The notes: generated by a model not told the origin, from the letters alone. DNA of 64,000 nt from Nonomuraea sediminis (GCF_018531495.1 NZ_JAHDTI010000010.1:124001-188000); one strand, 5' to 3'; shown: positions 1 through 9,540, counted from the stretch's first letter. Numbers and translations: made by a program.

Positions 1-1203
1 CAGCGCGCTGACGGTGCTGGAGCGGGCGCCGCGCACGGCCGGGACAGCGGTCGCCACCACGGCGACACCGAGTGCCACAGCGGTCACCAGACTGATTGTG
101 GACAAGGTCAGCGACGCCGTCCCCGCGCTGCCAACGAGGCCGGCACTGGACTCGGTGAGCAACGGAGCGGTCAGCGCTCCGATCGTCAGCCCGGCCGCGG
201 CCGCGACGGCGGCCACGAGGAGATACTCCGCGAGCAGCACGGCAGCGACCAGGCTCGGGGTGCCGCCGACTGCCTTGAGGAGTCCAACGCGTCGGTGCTG
301 GTCGGCCATGCGGCCGCCGACCAGCACCGAGAGACTGGCCACGGCGAGCAGGCCGAGCAGCCAGGCGCCGATGAGCAGCAGGATCTGGGAGTCTTTGGCC
401 AGGTCGGTGGCGTCGGCGAGGATGCTCTCCCAGGTCTGCATGGGCATGGCGCCGCCGTGATCGCCGCCGTTCCGGTCGACGAATGCCTGCGCTTTGTCCG
501 GGTCGGTCAGCTTCAGGTTCATCACGTAGGACAGGGAGCTTGGGTCCGAGGCGAGGCTCAGCACGTCCGCCTGGGTGAGCCAGACCAGCCCGGGATTGTG
601 CAGCAACCCCGCCGGCAGGTCCCGGTCGTCGGGGATGGCGCCGTTGATGCAGCCGGCGGAGACGATGCAGGACGCTCCGGGATAGGGCGGCATGGCGGCG
701 GTGACCGCGACGCCGACGACCTTGAACGACCTGCTGTCCAGGGTGACCGAGTCGCCGACGCCTACATCGAGCGAGTCGGCGAAGGCGGCCTCGAGCACCA
801 CGCCGCCGTCGCTGACCCAGCTGCCTTGCGTCACCTGGGGCTGATCGACCGCCGTGATGGTGGCGTCGCGCCCCATGGCCTGGACATCCGACGTCCGGCC
901 GGACGCCTCAAGCTTTCTCGCGATGACGGGGTAGGGTCCGCTGTGCGCGGTGACGCCGGAGGCGGTGGCCAGTTTCCCGAGCTCCGCGAGGTCGGCGGTC
1001 TGGCCGACGTTGGCGACCACGTCGGGTCCCTTGGTCGCCGCCCGGGTGCTCTGGTACGGGTCGCCGGCCGCGTCGCGCAGGACGAGCCCGAGCGTCAGCG
1101 TCGTGGTGGCGGCCAGGATGGCGATCAGCAGAAGCGCGGCCTCGGTGCGGCGACGCCGGAGGTCTCGCAGGGCGAGACGGATCACGAGAAGGATGCGGCC
1201 CAT
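1..1203 (-). CDS. FtsX/MacB-type ABC transporter permease (3' end beyond window)
   Basis: About 401 residues of a membrane permease are visible, read from an ATG at 1203; the C-terminus runs off the left edge. The N-terminus has a short basic segment ([11 protein letters not shown]) followed by a hydrophobic helix, then a long extracytoplasmic domain, then a cluster of hydrophobic helices from about residue 290 on, with an Arg-rich cytoplasmic loop containing GLLKAVGG. This order is typical of FtsX-like permeases of the MacB/LolCE type. Its ribosome-binding site GGAGG lies inside the last codons of the ATPase gene just upstream, so the two are translationally linked. By family it would form the transmembrane half of an exporter or of a mechanotransmission complex. 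The substrate cannot be told from sequence. Confidence 0.85.
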   Translation of the reverse strand, partial: MGRILLVIRLALRDLRRRRTEAALLLIAILAATTTLTLGLVLRDAAGDPYQSTRAATKGPDVVANVGQTADLAELGKLATASGVTAHSGPYPVIARKLEASGRTSDVQAMGRDATITAVDQPQVTQGSWVSDGGVVLEAAFADSLDVGVGDSVTLDSRSFKVVGVAVTAAMPPYPGASCIVSAGCINGAIPDDRDLPAGLLHNPGLVWLTQADVLSLASDPSSLSYVMNLKLTDPDKAQAFVDRNGGDHGGAMPMQTWESILADATDLAKDSQILLLIGAWLLGLLAVASLSVLVGGRMADQHRRVGLLKAVGGTPSLVAAVLLAEYLLVAAVAAAAGLTIGALTAPLLTESSAGLVGSAGTASLTLSTISLVTAVALGVAVVATAVPAVRGARSSTVSAL

Positions 1204-1208
1204 CGCGG

Positions 1209-1955
1209 TCAATCCTCCAGCCCGGCGAGCGCGCCGAGCTGCCCGGTGGTGCCGCCGGTCAGCCAGGTCTCGTCCACGAGCGCGCCGTCGCGCATCGAGA
1301 ACTTCCGGTCCGCAGTGGCCGCGATCCGCGCGTCGTGGGTGACGATGACCAGCGTCTGCCCGGACTCGTGCAGGTCCTTGAAGAGCTGGAGGACGTCCAA
1401 GGTGGCGGCGCTGTCCAGGTTTCCGGTCGGTTCGTCAGCGAGGACGACCAGCGGCTCGTTGCTCAGCGCCCGGGCGACCGCGACCCGCTGCCGCTGGCCG
1501 CCGGAGAGCGCGGAGGGCAGGAACCGCGCCCGGCCGGCGAGCCCGAGCTGATCCAGCAGCTCCTCCGCGCGCCGCCGTGCGACCCGCGGCGAGCGTCCGG
1601 CGAGCAGCGCCGCCAGCTCAACGTTCTCCACGGCGGTGAGCTCCTCCATCAGGTGGAAGGACTGGAAGACGTAGCTGACCTCGGTCCGCCGCATCCGGGC
1701 CAGGGCCTTCTCGCTGATGTTGTCGATGCGCCGGCCGTTCAGCGACACCTCGCCGCCCGAGGGCCGGTCCAGCCCGCCGAGCAGATGCAGCAGCGTCGAC
1801 TTTCCGCAGCCGCTCGGTCCCATGATCGCCACCGTCTCTCCCGCGCCGACGTCGAGACCGACGCCGTCGACGGCGCGCACCAATCCTTCCCCTTTGCCGT
1901 GCTCCTTCCGCAGCCCGCGGGCACTCAGTACGGGTGCCTCGGCGGCATTGCTCAC
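1209..1955 (-). CDS. ABC transporter ATP-binding protein, LolD/MacB type
   Basis: This 248-residue ATPase drives the adjacent FtsX-like permease. Walker [10 protein letters not shown] is at residues 46-54, the Q-loop is in VFQSF near 97, the signature LSGGQRQR is at 150-157, Walker B VVLADEP is at 170-176 and the H-loop VTHD is near 206. The length and the GPSGCGKS Walker A are usual for LolD/MacB-like ATPases. The start is a GTG at 1955 preceded by AAGGAG at a 6-nt spacing. Only 5 nt separate it from the permease gene. A response regulator and a sensor kinase lie 1.6 kb upstream on the other strand, a common setting for such exporters in Gram-positive bacteria, so control by that pair is a reasonable inference. 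Confidence 0.92.
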   Translation of the reverse strand: MSNAAEAPVLSARGLRKEHGKGEGLVRAVDGVGLDVGAGETVAIMGPSGCGKSTLLHLLGGLDRPSGGEVSLNGRRIDNISEKALARMRRTEVSYVFQSFHLMEELTAVENVELAALLAGRSPRVARRRAEELLDQLGLAGRARFLPSALSGGQRQRVAVARALSNEPLVVLADEPTGNLDSAATLDVLQLFKDLHESGQTLVIVTHDARIAATADRKFSMRDGALVDETWLTGGTTGQLGALAGLED

Positions 1956-2142
1956 GATCCACTCCTTCGATAGGTCCAGTTCTGCTTACGGGTCTTGAGC
2001 CGGCGCAGGTCCGCCTCAAGCGGGAGCACGATGTCCTCCGCCAACAGCGCTGCGGACAAGCGGGTCCGGCTCGGCCATGGCGGGGCGCTGGGTGCGGGCG
2101 ACGGTGAGAGAGGCGGCCGGCTCGGCCGCTGCGGCAAGCGCG

Positions 2143-3501
2143 TCAAAGAAGCGCCAGCGCCTTGGCCACGCCGGGGTCGCGCCCGGTGGCCAGGTCGAGG
2201 GCGGTCATGGGGGCGTAGTGATCGACCGGGACGCCGATCGTGTCGATGATTTCGCGGGCGGGCCCGAGGTGCCGGACCCTGGGCAGGAGCACGGCGCTGC
2301 CGTCGTCGAGGAGGTATGCCTCGCTGGGGCCGGAGACAGCCCCAGCGGTGCGGGTCCCGATGAGGGTGCCCATGCCGTTGTCCTTGACGGCCGCGCTGAA
2401 GTCCTCGCAGGCCGAGGCGCACCCGCGGTCGGTGAGGACGATCAGGCGCGAGCCGAGCAGCGGGACGCTGTCGTCGGTCCGGTTGGGCGCGCACTCGCCC
2501 TTGAGCGGGCAGAAGTAGCTGGTGACCTTGCCGTGCGCGAATGCGCCGAGCAGCCGCGTCACCTCGCGAGGTGATCCGCCGCCGTTGCCGCGCAGATCGA
2601 TGACCACGACCTTCGGTTTGTCCCGCAGCTTGGCGATGACCTGGTCGGCGGCGCCTTCGTAGAATCCGGGCAGTTGGACGTAGGTGACGCCGCCGGCGAG
2701 CTTCTTTGACGTCACCGCCGGAGGCTGCCGCGTGATAGGGCCCTCTCTGAGCTCGACGATGCGGGTCCGTCCCGTTGTGGGCCGCTTGAGCGTGAGCCGT
2801 ACCGTGCCGGAGGCGAAGGCGTCGAGGATGCTCTGATTCACGGTGTCTCCGATGAACGCCGGCACGCCATTGGCCTTGACGATGATGTCACCGGCTCTGA
2901 TATCGGCTTTGGCGGCGGGGCTGCCGGGCAGGACGCGGGTGATGAACATCGGCGGCCGGGCCGCAGGGTCGAGCTGCGATCCTCCCTGCTGAGCCGACGC
3001 GCCCACGATGCCCGTTCCGGTTGGCCCGCCCTCTTGCGACGGGGTCGGCCTGACCCAGCGGGCGTGGTTGTCGTGCAGTCCGGCGACCATGCCGGTGATC
3101 GCGGCGCGCAGGGCGGCGGAGTCGCCGACGCCGAGGACTTTCGCGAAGGCGGCCCAGTCGGTGTCGTGGTTCCCGGTCAGGGCGGGCAGCCGAAGGTCGG
3201 CCCGGTCTGCGCCGCGCCGCATCAGGTTCTGGGTATAGGCGGCGAAGGCGCTCTTCAGCAGCTCCTTCGAATCCATGACCGGGCCGCGGTAATAGTTGTC
3301 CAGCACGCAGAGGTACGCCTGCCGGAGCGTGTTTACCGATGTCGGCGGTGCCGATTGCGGCGGTGGTGCCGTGCTTGTGGTGCAGCCCCCGCCTGGGGTG
3401 GCCGATGGGGACGTCGGCTGGGACGTCGTGGCCGATGCTGACGCGGGTGCGGACATGGAGCAGGCTGCCACCAGGACGGCCGCACAGAGGGATCTGATCA
3501 T
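2143..3501 (-). CDS. S41-family peptidase, PDZ-containing, predicted lipoprotein
   Basis: The 452-residue product starts with a lipoprotein signal (hydrophobic stretch ending in LVAAC, Cys about residue 15), so it should be anchored outside the membrane. A Ser/Pro-rich linker follows, then a helical region, a PDZ-like segment around residues 190-245 (GSPAAKADIRAGDIIV), and the peptidase core with VVVIDLRGNGGGSP near 295-310. The nucleophile region reads DRGCASACEDF, matching the S41 Ser-Ala-x-Glu pattern. The segment that holds the catalytic Lys in CtpA/Tsp reads GTRTAGAVSG here, with no Lys, as in the IRBP/tricorn-like branch of S41, which uses other residues. The ATG at 3501 is divergent from the response regulator gene, 87 nt away, so shared regulation is plausible. 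Confidence 0.85.
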   Translation of the reverse strand: MIRSLCAAVLVAACSMSAPASASATTSQPTSPSATPGGGCTTSTAPPPQSAPPTSVNTLRQAYLCVLDNYYRGPVMDSKELLKSAFAAYTQNLMRRGADRADLRLPALTGNHDTDWAAFAKVLGVGDSAALRAAITGMVAGLHDNHARWVRPTPSQEGGPTGTGIVGASAQQGGSQLDPAARPPMFITRVLPGSPAAKADIRAGDIIVKANGVPAFIGDTVNQSILDAFASGTVRLTLKRPTTGRTRIVELREGPITRQPPAVTSKKLAGGVTYVQLPGFYEGAADQVIAKLRDKPKVVVIDLRGNGGGSPREVTRLLGAFAHGKVTSYFCPLKGECAPNRTDDSVPLLGSRLIVLTDRGCASACEDFSAAVKDNGMGTLIGTRTAGAVSGPSEAYLLDDGSAVLLPRVRHLGPAREIIDTIGVPVDHYAPMTALDLATGRDPGVAKALALL

Positions 3502-3588
3502 GGCCGCCAGCGTGGCCTGAAGCGGGTTACACGGTCGTGAACGGATCCGTTAACGCCATTGAAACCCCGGTTCGAGTATGAACGTCTG

Positions 3589-4242
3589 ATGCGGATTCTG
3601 GTGGCCGAAGACGAACGCGACCTGGCCGATCTCGTGGCGGTGGGATTGCGCCGCCATGCCATGGCCGTCGACGTGGTGTACGACGGGGCAGCCGCGGTGG
3701 AGCGGCTGGCGGTGCACGACTACGACGTTCTCGTCCTGGACCGGGACCTGCCCGAGATCCACGGCGACCTCGTGTGCGGTGAGCTGGTGGCGCGCGGGAG
3801 CCGTACGCGGATCCTGATGTTGACGGCGGCGGCGTCGGTGCCGGAGCGAGTGGCGGGTCTGGGGATGGGGGCCGACGACTACCTGCCCAAACCGTTCGAC
3901 TACGCCGAGCTGGTCGCGCGGGTGCAGGCGCTGGGGCGGCGCAGCCAGTCGCAGGTACCACCGGTGCTGATGCGGCACGGGATCGTGCTCGACAGGCACC
4001 GGCTGCAGGCCTCGCGGGACGGGCGGCACCTGCATCTGTCACTCAAGGAGTTCGCCGTCCTGGAGGTGCTGATGAGGGCGGACGGCGCGGTCGTGAGCTC
4101 CGAACGGCTGCTTGAAGAGGCGTGGGACGAGAACGCCGATCCGTTCACCACGGTGGTGCGGGTCCTGGTCAGCCGCCTAAGAGCCAAGCTGGGGGACCCA
4201 CCGTGCATTCAGACCGTTCCCGGCGCGGGATACCTGCTGTGA
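3589..4242 (+). CDS. OmpR/PhoB-family response regulator
   Basis: This 217-residue two-component response regulator has a receiver domain (1-115) and a winged-helix DNA-binding domain (about 125-217). The acidic pocket AEDE is at residues 6-9, the phosphoacceptor is Asp51 in VLVLDRDLP, Thr79 sits in LMLTA and Lys101 in LPKPFDY. The effector domain ends with the usual VSRLRAKLG and PGAGYLL motifs. An ATG 30 nt upstream (3559) is in frame, but the receiver beta-1 strand begins directly at the ATG at 3589. The stop overlaps the GTG of the sensor kinase by 4 nt, so the pair is co-translated. It probably controls the divergent S41 peptidase or the ABC exporter beyond it. Confidence 0.92.
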   Translation: MRILVAEDERDLADLVAVGLRRHAMAVDVVYDGAAAVERLAVHDYDVLVLDRDLPEIHGDLVCGELVARGSRTRILMLTAAASVPERVAGLGMGADDYLPKPFDYAELVARVQALGRRSQSQVPPVLMRHGIVLDRHRLQASRDGRHLHLSLKEFAVLEVLMRADGAVVSSERLLEEAWDENADPFTTVVRVLVSRLRAKLGDPPCIQTVPGAGYLL

Positions 4243-5318
4243 CGACGATCCGGGTACGGCTCACGCTGATCTACTCTGGACTGTTCCTGCTCACCTCGGT
4301 CGTGTTGCTGGTCACGGTCAACCTCCTGCTGCGCCAGGCGCTGAAGACGCGGGTCGCCCGGTTACCCGGGGGTGCGGTGGCGCCGCAGCAGCAGATGCCA
4401 CGGCTGCCCGATCTGGTGAACGGCGTGATCGGCTACCAGTGGGAGATGACCACCTTCACGGTGGGGATCTTGACGCTGGTCTCGTTGGCCGTCGGATGGC
4501 TGGTCACCGGGCGGATCCTGCGGCCCGTCCACCGGATCACCGCCACCGCGCAGCGGCTGTCTCTGTCGACCCTGCACGAACGGATCGCGCTCGTCGGGCC
4601 GAAGGACGAGCTGAAGGAACTGGCCGACACCTTCGACGCGATGCTCGACCGGCTCGAACGCTCCGTCGAAGGGCAGCGGCGGTTCATCGCGAACGCCTCC
4701 CACGAGTTGCGGACTCCGCTGGCCGTCCAGCGGGCGGCGATCGAGATCGGGCTTCCCGAGGACGTCGGCGAGATCCGCGGCACGCTCCTGCGCCACAACC
4801 GCCGCGCGGAGAACCTCATCGACGCCTTGCTGGTCCTGGCCCAGGCGGAACACGGCCTGGACAACAGGAGTCCGGTGGCCGTGGATCAGGTGGTACGGCG
4901 CGTCCTGGCGGAAAGAGATGCGGACGGCGTCAGTGTGAGGGGGCGGGCAGAGCCGTTCGTCGTCGACGGGGACCCTGTCCTGCTGAACCGGCTCGTCACC
5001 AACCTCCTCGACAACGCGGTCCGCTACAACCATCCCGGCGGAACCGTTGAGGTAACGCTCTCCCGTGGAGCGCTGACAGTGTGTAACACCGGCCCGCACG
5101 TGCCCCAGGAACGTTTCGGCGACCTCTTCAAGCCCTTCCGACGGCTCGACACGACCCCCGGACAGGGCGCCGGGCTCGGATTGTCGATCGTCGCAGCCAT
5201 CGCGAAGGCCCACGGGGCCGACGTGCGAGCGAACCCCAACCCGGGCGGCGGGCTGGAGCTCGTCGTACTTTTCGCGGGATCCGAGGATGCATCCCCCGCA
5301 GGAGGAACAGCGGAGTGA
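4239..5318 (+). CDS. Sensor histidine kinase
   Basis: This 359-residue membrane kinase is partner to the overlapping response regulator. Transmembrane helix 1 spans about residues 8-32 and helix 2 about 70-92, with a short extracytoplasmic loop of only about 35 residues, so it may sense membrane state or a partner rather than a soluble ligand. A HAMP linker follows (GRILRPVHRITATAQRL). The HisKA motif NASHELRTPL puts the phosphoacceptor at His155. The N-box NLLDNAVRYN is at 255-264 and the G2 box GQGAGLGLS at 308-316. The G1 box reads CNTGPHV, with Asn where the classical DTGPG has Asp, a variant seen in actinobacterial kinases. The GTG at 4239 overlapping the previous stop was chosen over an upstream in-frame ATG because TM1 follows it directly. 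Confidence 0.92.
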   Translation: MTTIRVRLTLIYSGLFLLTSVVLLVTVNLLLRQALKTRVARLPGGAVAPQQQMPRLPDLVNGVIGYQWEMTTFTVGILTLVSLAVGWLVTGRILRPVHRITATAQRLSLSTLHERIALVGPKDELKELADTFDAMLDRLERSVEGQRRFIANASHELRTPLAVQRAAIEIGLPEDVGEIRGTLLRHNRRAENLIDALLVLAQAEHGLDNRSPVAVDQVVRRVLAERDADGVSVRGRAEPFVVDGDPVLLNRLVTNLLDNAVRYNHPGGTVEVTLSRGALTVCNTGPHVPQERFGDLFKPFRRLDTTPGQGAGLGLSIVAAIAKAHGADVRANPNPGGGLELVVLFAGSEDASPAGGTAE

Positions 5319-5322
5319 TACA

Positions 5323-5352
5323 TGTGACACGGAATTGAACTTTTGTGTCACA
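5323..5352 (+). terminator. Hairpin after sensor kinase gene
   Basis: An 8-bp perfect inverted repeat, TGTGACAC at 5323-5330 and GTGTCACA at 5345-5352, with a 14-nt loop starts 4 nt after the kinase stop codon. No clear T-run follows, so it may be a weak terminator or an mRNA 3'-end stabiliser. A protein-binding site is also possible. Confidence 0.45.
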
Positions 5353-5414
5353 GCAGCGCTCGCTCTGCTCCTCGCGGCCCAGGATGATGTGCCGGCGGAC
5401 GAAAGGGCGACCTG

Positions 5415-5892
5415 TACCGCTTCAGAATTCACGCCGTCCTGGTCGGCCACTCGACCGGCGGTGGCGTGGTGGTGCGCTATCTGAGCCGTCACGGTACCGG
5501 CCGAGTGACCAAGGCGGTCCTCCTCGGCGCCGTGCCACCGCTGATGCTCGAGACGGCGGACAACCCTGAGCGAGGCGTTCTACGGGTTCAACCGTGTCGG
5601 AGGGCAATCGACGGGAGTTCTGGCCGCAGGGCATGGCTGCTGGGCTGGGGCGGCGCTGGACTGTGTCAAGCAGTTCTCCGAGACGGACTTCACCGTCGAG
5701 CTGCCGAAGATCGACATCCCGGTGCTGGTCGTGCACGGTGAGGACGACCAGATCGTGCCGATCGCGGCGTCGGCGCTCAGGATGGCCGAGCTGTTGCCGC
5801 AGGCGAGGTTGAAGGTCGTCCCGGGAGCCCCGCACGGTCTGGTCGGTGCGTATGAGGAGACGTTCAACGGAGGACTGCTGGAGTTCGTATAG
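5415..5892 (+). pseudogene. Decayed alpha/beta hydrolase (non-heme chloroperoxidase type)
   Basis: Two pieces of one hydrolase lie in different frames. From about 5430 one frame reads [19 protein letters not shown] and [13 protein letters not shown], the nucleophile elbow region of chloroperoxidase-like hydrolases with the Ser intact. From about 5665 another frame reads [20 protein letters not shown], then [14 protein letters not shown] and VVPGAPHGL, carrying the acid and the His, and ends at the TAG at 5890-5892. The region between the two pieces is much shorter than in intact relatives and out of frame, and the N-terminal beta-strands and oxyanion loop are missing. I infer a gene inactivated by deletion and frameshift. 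Confidence 0.75.
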
Positions 5893-5954
5893 AGCTGAAC
5901 GTCTGTTCGGCTGTGAATGCCATGCCGCCCTAGCTGAGGGCGCGGTTCGGTGCG

Positions 5955-8615
5955 TCAGTCATTCGACGCCGCGACGCGGTCAGGGCGGTTCATGGCGTCC
6001 CGAAGGGCGGCGCGGGTGGTGACGCCCAGTTTGGGGAAGACCCGGTACAGATGGGAGCTGACGGTACGTGGCGACAGGCGTAGCCGTACACCGATCTCCT
6101 TATTGGTGAGGCCGCTGGCGGCGAGGTCGGCGATTCGCCTTTCCTGCCAGGTCAGCGGCATGTAGGAGGCGGAGACCTGCGGAGTTGCTCCGACGATCCG
6201 CAGTTCGGTGCAGGCTCGCTCGGCCCATGCGGTGGCGCCGAGCCGTTCCAAGGTCTCGGCGGCGCGGGCGAGGAGCGGCCGGGCGGCGGTGCGTTCGCGG
6301 GCGCGGCGCAGGCGGATCCCATGGGCCAGCTGGATCCGGGCCGTTTCGAACGGGAATCGCGCGGCCGCGGGATGGGTTGTGGCGCGCGCGAACATTTCGG
6401 CGGCCTCCCGCTCGGATTCCGCGGTCATCGCGAGCGCTCCGTAGCAGGTCAGGGCGAGGCGCGGGGAGATGTCGGCGAAGCCTGCGTCGCGGGCGGCGAG
6501 GGCGTGGCGGCGGGCTTGTTCGGTGCGGCCGGTGTTCAGGGCCGCCTCGATGAGGTCGAGGAGGGTCCGTGACGCCGGGGCGCAGTAGGTCCGGAACGTC
6601 CCCGGTGACGTGATGTCGACGGCATGGCAGTATGCGGCCTCATAGTCGCCCGCGCTCAGCGAGACCGTCACGGCAACGGAGTCGGCGAGGTCGGTAAGAA
6701 GACCGATCCCGCGCGGACGGGCCCAGGCTTCGACCTCAGCCCGCAGTTCGAGGGCCCGAGCGACCTGACCGCGCAGCGCCGCGAGCTGCGCCAGATAGGC
6801 ACGTGTCTGGTGAGCGAGCAGATGGCGACCGTGCTCGATCTCCAGAGCGAGGGCCCGTTCTCCAGTCCGCACAGCGGCGTCCCAGTCGCCTGATCCCATC
6901 TGATCCAGCATGATCACCGTCAGCATGAGCATGCCGCTGAACACGGTGCCGGTCTCCAGTTCGCGGTCTACTACGCGTTCCAGATGAGGTCGGTACTGGC
7001 TGACGATATCGAGGTGGTATGCCGCGATGGCCAGGCGGGTCACATCCCAGGGCTCGCGGTCGCGCAGGTTCGCCGCGGCCCGCTCCAGAGGCCCGTCCCA
7101 GCCACGCCCGTGCAGGACCACGTCGCTCCAGGTGTTGCTATAGATCTGTGTCTGCTCGGTGACAAGGTCGCCAAGGGATGCGAGCGTCTCATGAGCCTCG
7201 TTCCAGAGGGCGGGGTCGGCAGCGTACTGGGTGACCGCGAGCAGGAGGGCTTGCATGCGGGCGAGGGTTTCAGTGGGCTCACCGTCCCGGCCCTCGATCG
7301 CCGCCATCAGCTGTCGGTAGGCGGAGCGCACGTCACCGTCCTCGAAGAACGCCTGGTGGATGGCATTGACGGCTGCGTCCGGCCCGGAAATGAGATGGAC
7401 AGCGGGAGGCTCGCCACCGAGGCGAGCCGAGTATCCGGAGAGGAACGTCGCGTAGCTGAGCCGCCGGGCCCGTTCCACCGCGTCTTCGCTCAGCTCAGCT
7501 GCACGGGTCAGCCAGCCCACGGCGGCGATGGCGCCACCACGGCGGATCGCCGAATTGGCCGCGGCCTCCAGCGCCCGGGCGGCCTCCTCGTCGGGTGCGA
7601 CATAGGCCGCGGCCAGATGCGTCGCACGCCGTTCAAGGTCGTCTCGGTGGACGTCCGCGAGCGCGCGGTGCGCGGCTCGGCATTGCTCGGGGGTTGCCAT
7701 CTGCACGACACTCGATCGGACCAGCGGATGCCGGAAGGTGACGTACCCGGTGACTGGTTCAACGTCCAGCAGGCCGTACGCCACCGCCTCGTCGACGTTC
7801 CGCATCCGGTGGCGTGGCTTCGGCCCGCCGTCGCCCGGCCGAGTCCCGACGCCGTCGAGTGCGCCCACCAACAGTTCCACACGGGCCGCGTCACTGAGCG
7901 CGGCGATGCGGGAGCCGTACAGGTGGTGCAGCCTCCGCGGCAGCCCGGCGTCGCCGGCCTGGGACGGTAGTTCCAACAGCGCGAGAGGGTTGCCGAGAGC
8001 CTGGTCCAGCACCCATCGGCGCGCCCGCTCGTCCAGGGCCGGGTGGTGCTGGTCGAGCAGGCGCACCGCGTCCTCGTCGGTGAGCGGCCCGACCGATATC
8101 TCGGGCAGCACCGCCATGTCGAACCGGGAGACGACGTCGTCCCGGACCGCGACCAGCAGCTTCACCGAAATGCCTCCGATCCGGCGCCCGACGAAGCCGA
8201 AGACGTCGGCGCTGGAATCGTCGAGCCACTGACCGTCATCGAGGATCACCAGCAAGGGACGTCGCGTGGCGATGTCCGACAGCAGTTCGAGCACCGCGAT
8301 GCCGAGCGTCATCAACGAGGGAGGATCGTCGGCTCGCTGCCCGGTGACCGCGTCGAGCACTGTGCGGCTGTCGTCGCTCAGCGGCAGCAACTGGTAGAGC
8401 AACTGGTGCAACCCGGAATAGGGCAGCTCGGACTCGGCCTCGACCCCGGTGATCCGGCTCACGAGGTGGCCGTCCCGGACGGCCAGCTCCGTCGCTTCCT
8501 CCAGCAGAGCGCTCTTGCCCACTCCCGCCGCGCCCCGCACCACGAGCACCCGGCCGGCGGTGGACTCCACCATGCCGGAGATCTCCGCCCGCTCACGACC
8601 TCTACCGATGATCAC
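5955..8615 (-). CDS. LuxR-family (LAL) ATP-binding transcriptional regulator
   Basis: This 886-residue regulator has the LAL layout. An N-terminal AAA/NACHT-like ATPase carries Walker A RGAAGVGKS at about residues 27-35 and a Walker B-like LLVILDDGQWLDD near 145. A long helical, TPR-like middle follows, and a C-terminal LuxR HTH sits at about 820-875 (LTWQERRIADLAASGLTNKE and LSPRTVSSHLYRV). LAL proteins such as MalT typically activate catabolic or biosynthetic genes when ligand and ATP bind. It is monocistronic and flanked by two decayed hydrolase genes, one of which could once have been a target. The start codon at 8615 directly precedes the conserved IGRGRERAEI segment. Confidence 0.9.
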   Translation of the reverse strand: MIIGRGRERAEISGMVESTAGRVLVVRGAAGVGKSALLEEATELAVRDGHLVSRITGVEAESELPYSGLHQLLYQLLPLSDDSRTVLDAVTGQRADDPPSLMTLGIAVLELLSDIATRRPLLVILDDGQWLDDSSADVFGFVGRRIGGISVKLLVAVRDDVVSRFDMAVLPEISVGPLTDEDAVRLLDQHHPALDERARRWVLDQALGNPLALLELPSQAGDAGLPRRLHHLYGSRIAALSDAARVELLVGALDGVGTRPGDGGPKPRHRMRNVDEAVAYGLLDVEPVTGYVTFRHPLVRSSVVQMATPEQCRAAHRALADVHRDDLERRATHLAAAYVAPDEEAARALEAAANSAIRRGGAIAAVGWLTRAAELSEDAVERARRLSYATFLSGYSARLGGEPPAVHLISGPDAAVNAIHQAFFEDGDVRSAYRQLMAAIEGRDGEPTETLARMQALLLAVTQYAADPALWNEAHETLASLGDLVTEQTQIYSNTWSDVVLHGRGWDGPLERAAANLRDREPWDVTRLAIAAYHLDIVSQYRPHLERVVDRELETGTVFSGMLMLTVIMLDQMGSGDWDAAVRTGERALALEIEHGRHLLAHQTRAYLAQLAALRGQVARALELRAEVEAWARPRGIGLLTDLADSVAVTVSLSAGDYEAAYCHAVDITSPGTFRTYCAPASRTLLDLIEAALNTGRTEQARRHALAARDAGFADISPRLALTCYGALAMTAESEREAAEMFARATTHPAAARFPFETARIQLAHGIRLRRARERTAARPLLARAAETLERLGATAWAERACTELRIVGATPQVSASYMPLTWQERRIADLAASGLTNKEIGVRLRLSPRTVSSHLYRVFPKLGVTTRAALRDAMNRPDRVAASND

Positions 8616-8684
8616 TACCGCTGATCCCCGTTCTGCTCCGTGACCTGTCTGGTGAGCAGCTTCCCTCGGCCGGAGGCCCCAGAG

Positions 8685-8745
8685 CCCCAGGGGACATCCC
8701 TGGCCTGTTCCCTGGGGGGCACGGGGTTGCGCCGGGGCCCCGTGC
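8685..8745 (-). terminator. Two GC-rich hairpins between tannase remnant and LAL gene
   Basis: Two consecutive inverted repeats lie in the spacer. The first is CCCCAGGGGA (8685-8694) with TTCCCTGGGG (8708-8717), one G-T pair. The second is GCACGGGG (8719-8726) with CCCCGTGC (8738-8745), perfect with an 11-nt loop. They follow the end of the decayed minus-strand tannase gene and precede the LAL gene, so a terminator role is likely. A U-run is not evident. Confidence 0.4.
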
Positions 8746-8767
8746 TCGTGGGGTCAGGCCCGGTGGG

Positions 8768-9540
8768 TCACCGACCCGCCCGGACGCAACGGAAGCCCTT
8801 GGTCTGGCCCGCATAGGGTAGCGGCACAGGTTGCGTTGGACTCGCTCGCCGGACGCGGTCGTCAGGGTGGCGGAGAGAGTGGCCGGTGCTCGCCCGTCCT
8901 CGACCCAGGAGATCAGCGCGGTGAGATCGTCGGTCGGCCCCCGCTCAGGCCGCAATGCTCGGTGCCCGGCGCCAGGAACAGCCGGATGAAGTCATCGACG
9001 TCACCTCCGGTCGCGCATTCGACACGCCGCCGATAGTCGACCGTGCCTGCCGTGGGAATCAGCTGGTCGCGGGTGCCGTGCCAGGTGAGGAGCTTGCCGC
9101 CCGTGTCGCGGAACGCCGACAGGTCGGCGTCGCGGGTGCCGATGACATCGTCGTACTCGGTGCGGGTCTGCTGGAAAAGCTCTTCGAACTTCGCATAGGT
9201 GAGCTCGGACATGTCGTACTCCGGGTTCTTCTTCACGAAAGTCGCGGCCCAGGCGGCGGGCACGAGGAACGGAACACCGCGAACGGTGCCGGACTCGTCC
9301 GGTGCGGTCGCGGCGAGGTAGTCGAAGGATGCGCCACCGGCAGGCCGTACCAGAGACGCTTGCCGCTTCAGGTGCGCGGCCCGTCCCAGATCGCCCGGAC
9401 CACGGCCGCGTCCGCCGCGGTGATCGTGACCTGCTTGCTTGCCGACGAGTGCCAGTTCGTGTTGCGACCGGTCGGCGAAGTTCGTCAGCAGCGTCTGGTC
9501 AATCTGACCATGTTTCAGCGCCCAGCTGGTGTCGAGGGCC
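8768..9540 (-). pseudogene. Decayed tannase/feruloyl esterase family gene
   Basis: Fragments of a tannase-family esterase can be read in changing frames on the minus strand. In order they are LDTSWALKHGQIDQTLLTNF, VTITAADAAVVRAIWDGPRT, then an in-frame TGA (9368-9370), GKRLWYGLPV, and after a shift GASFDYLAATAP. A long clean stretch follows with LLTWHGTRDQLIP and FLAPGTEHCGL, the catalytic Asp and His motifs. A further shift leads to DDLTALISWVEDGRAP and NLCRYP. Restoring one more frame gives a natural end, TKGFRC..., with a stop at 8768-8770. The N-terminal half with the GCSTGG nucleophile is absent. At least three frameshifts plus one nonsense codon show this is a dead gene. Confidence 0.8.

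Noticed and set aside
295-1551. 418-codon plus-strand open frame at the left edge
   Set aside because: It is antisense to the permease and ATPase genes; those carry all expected motifs.
4362-5492. 376-codon minus-strand open frame
   Set aside because: It is antisense to the sensor kinase and has no recognisable domain.
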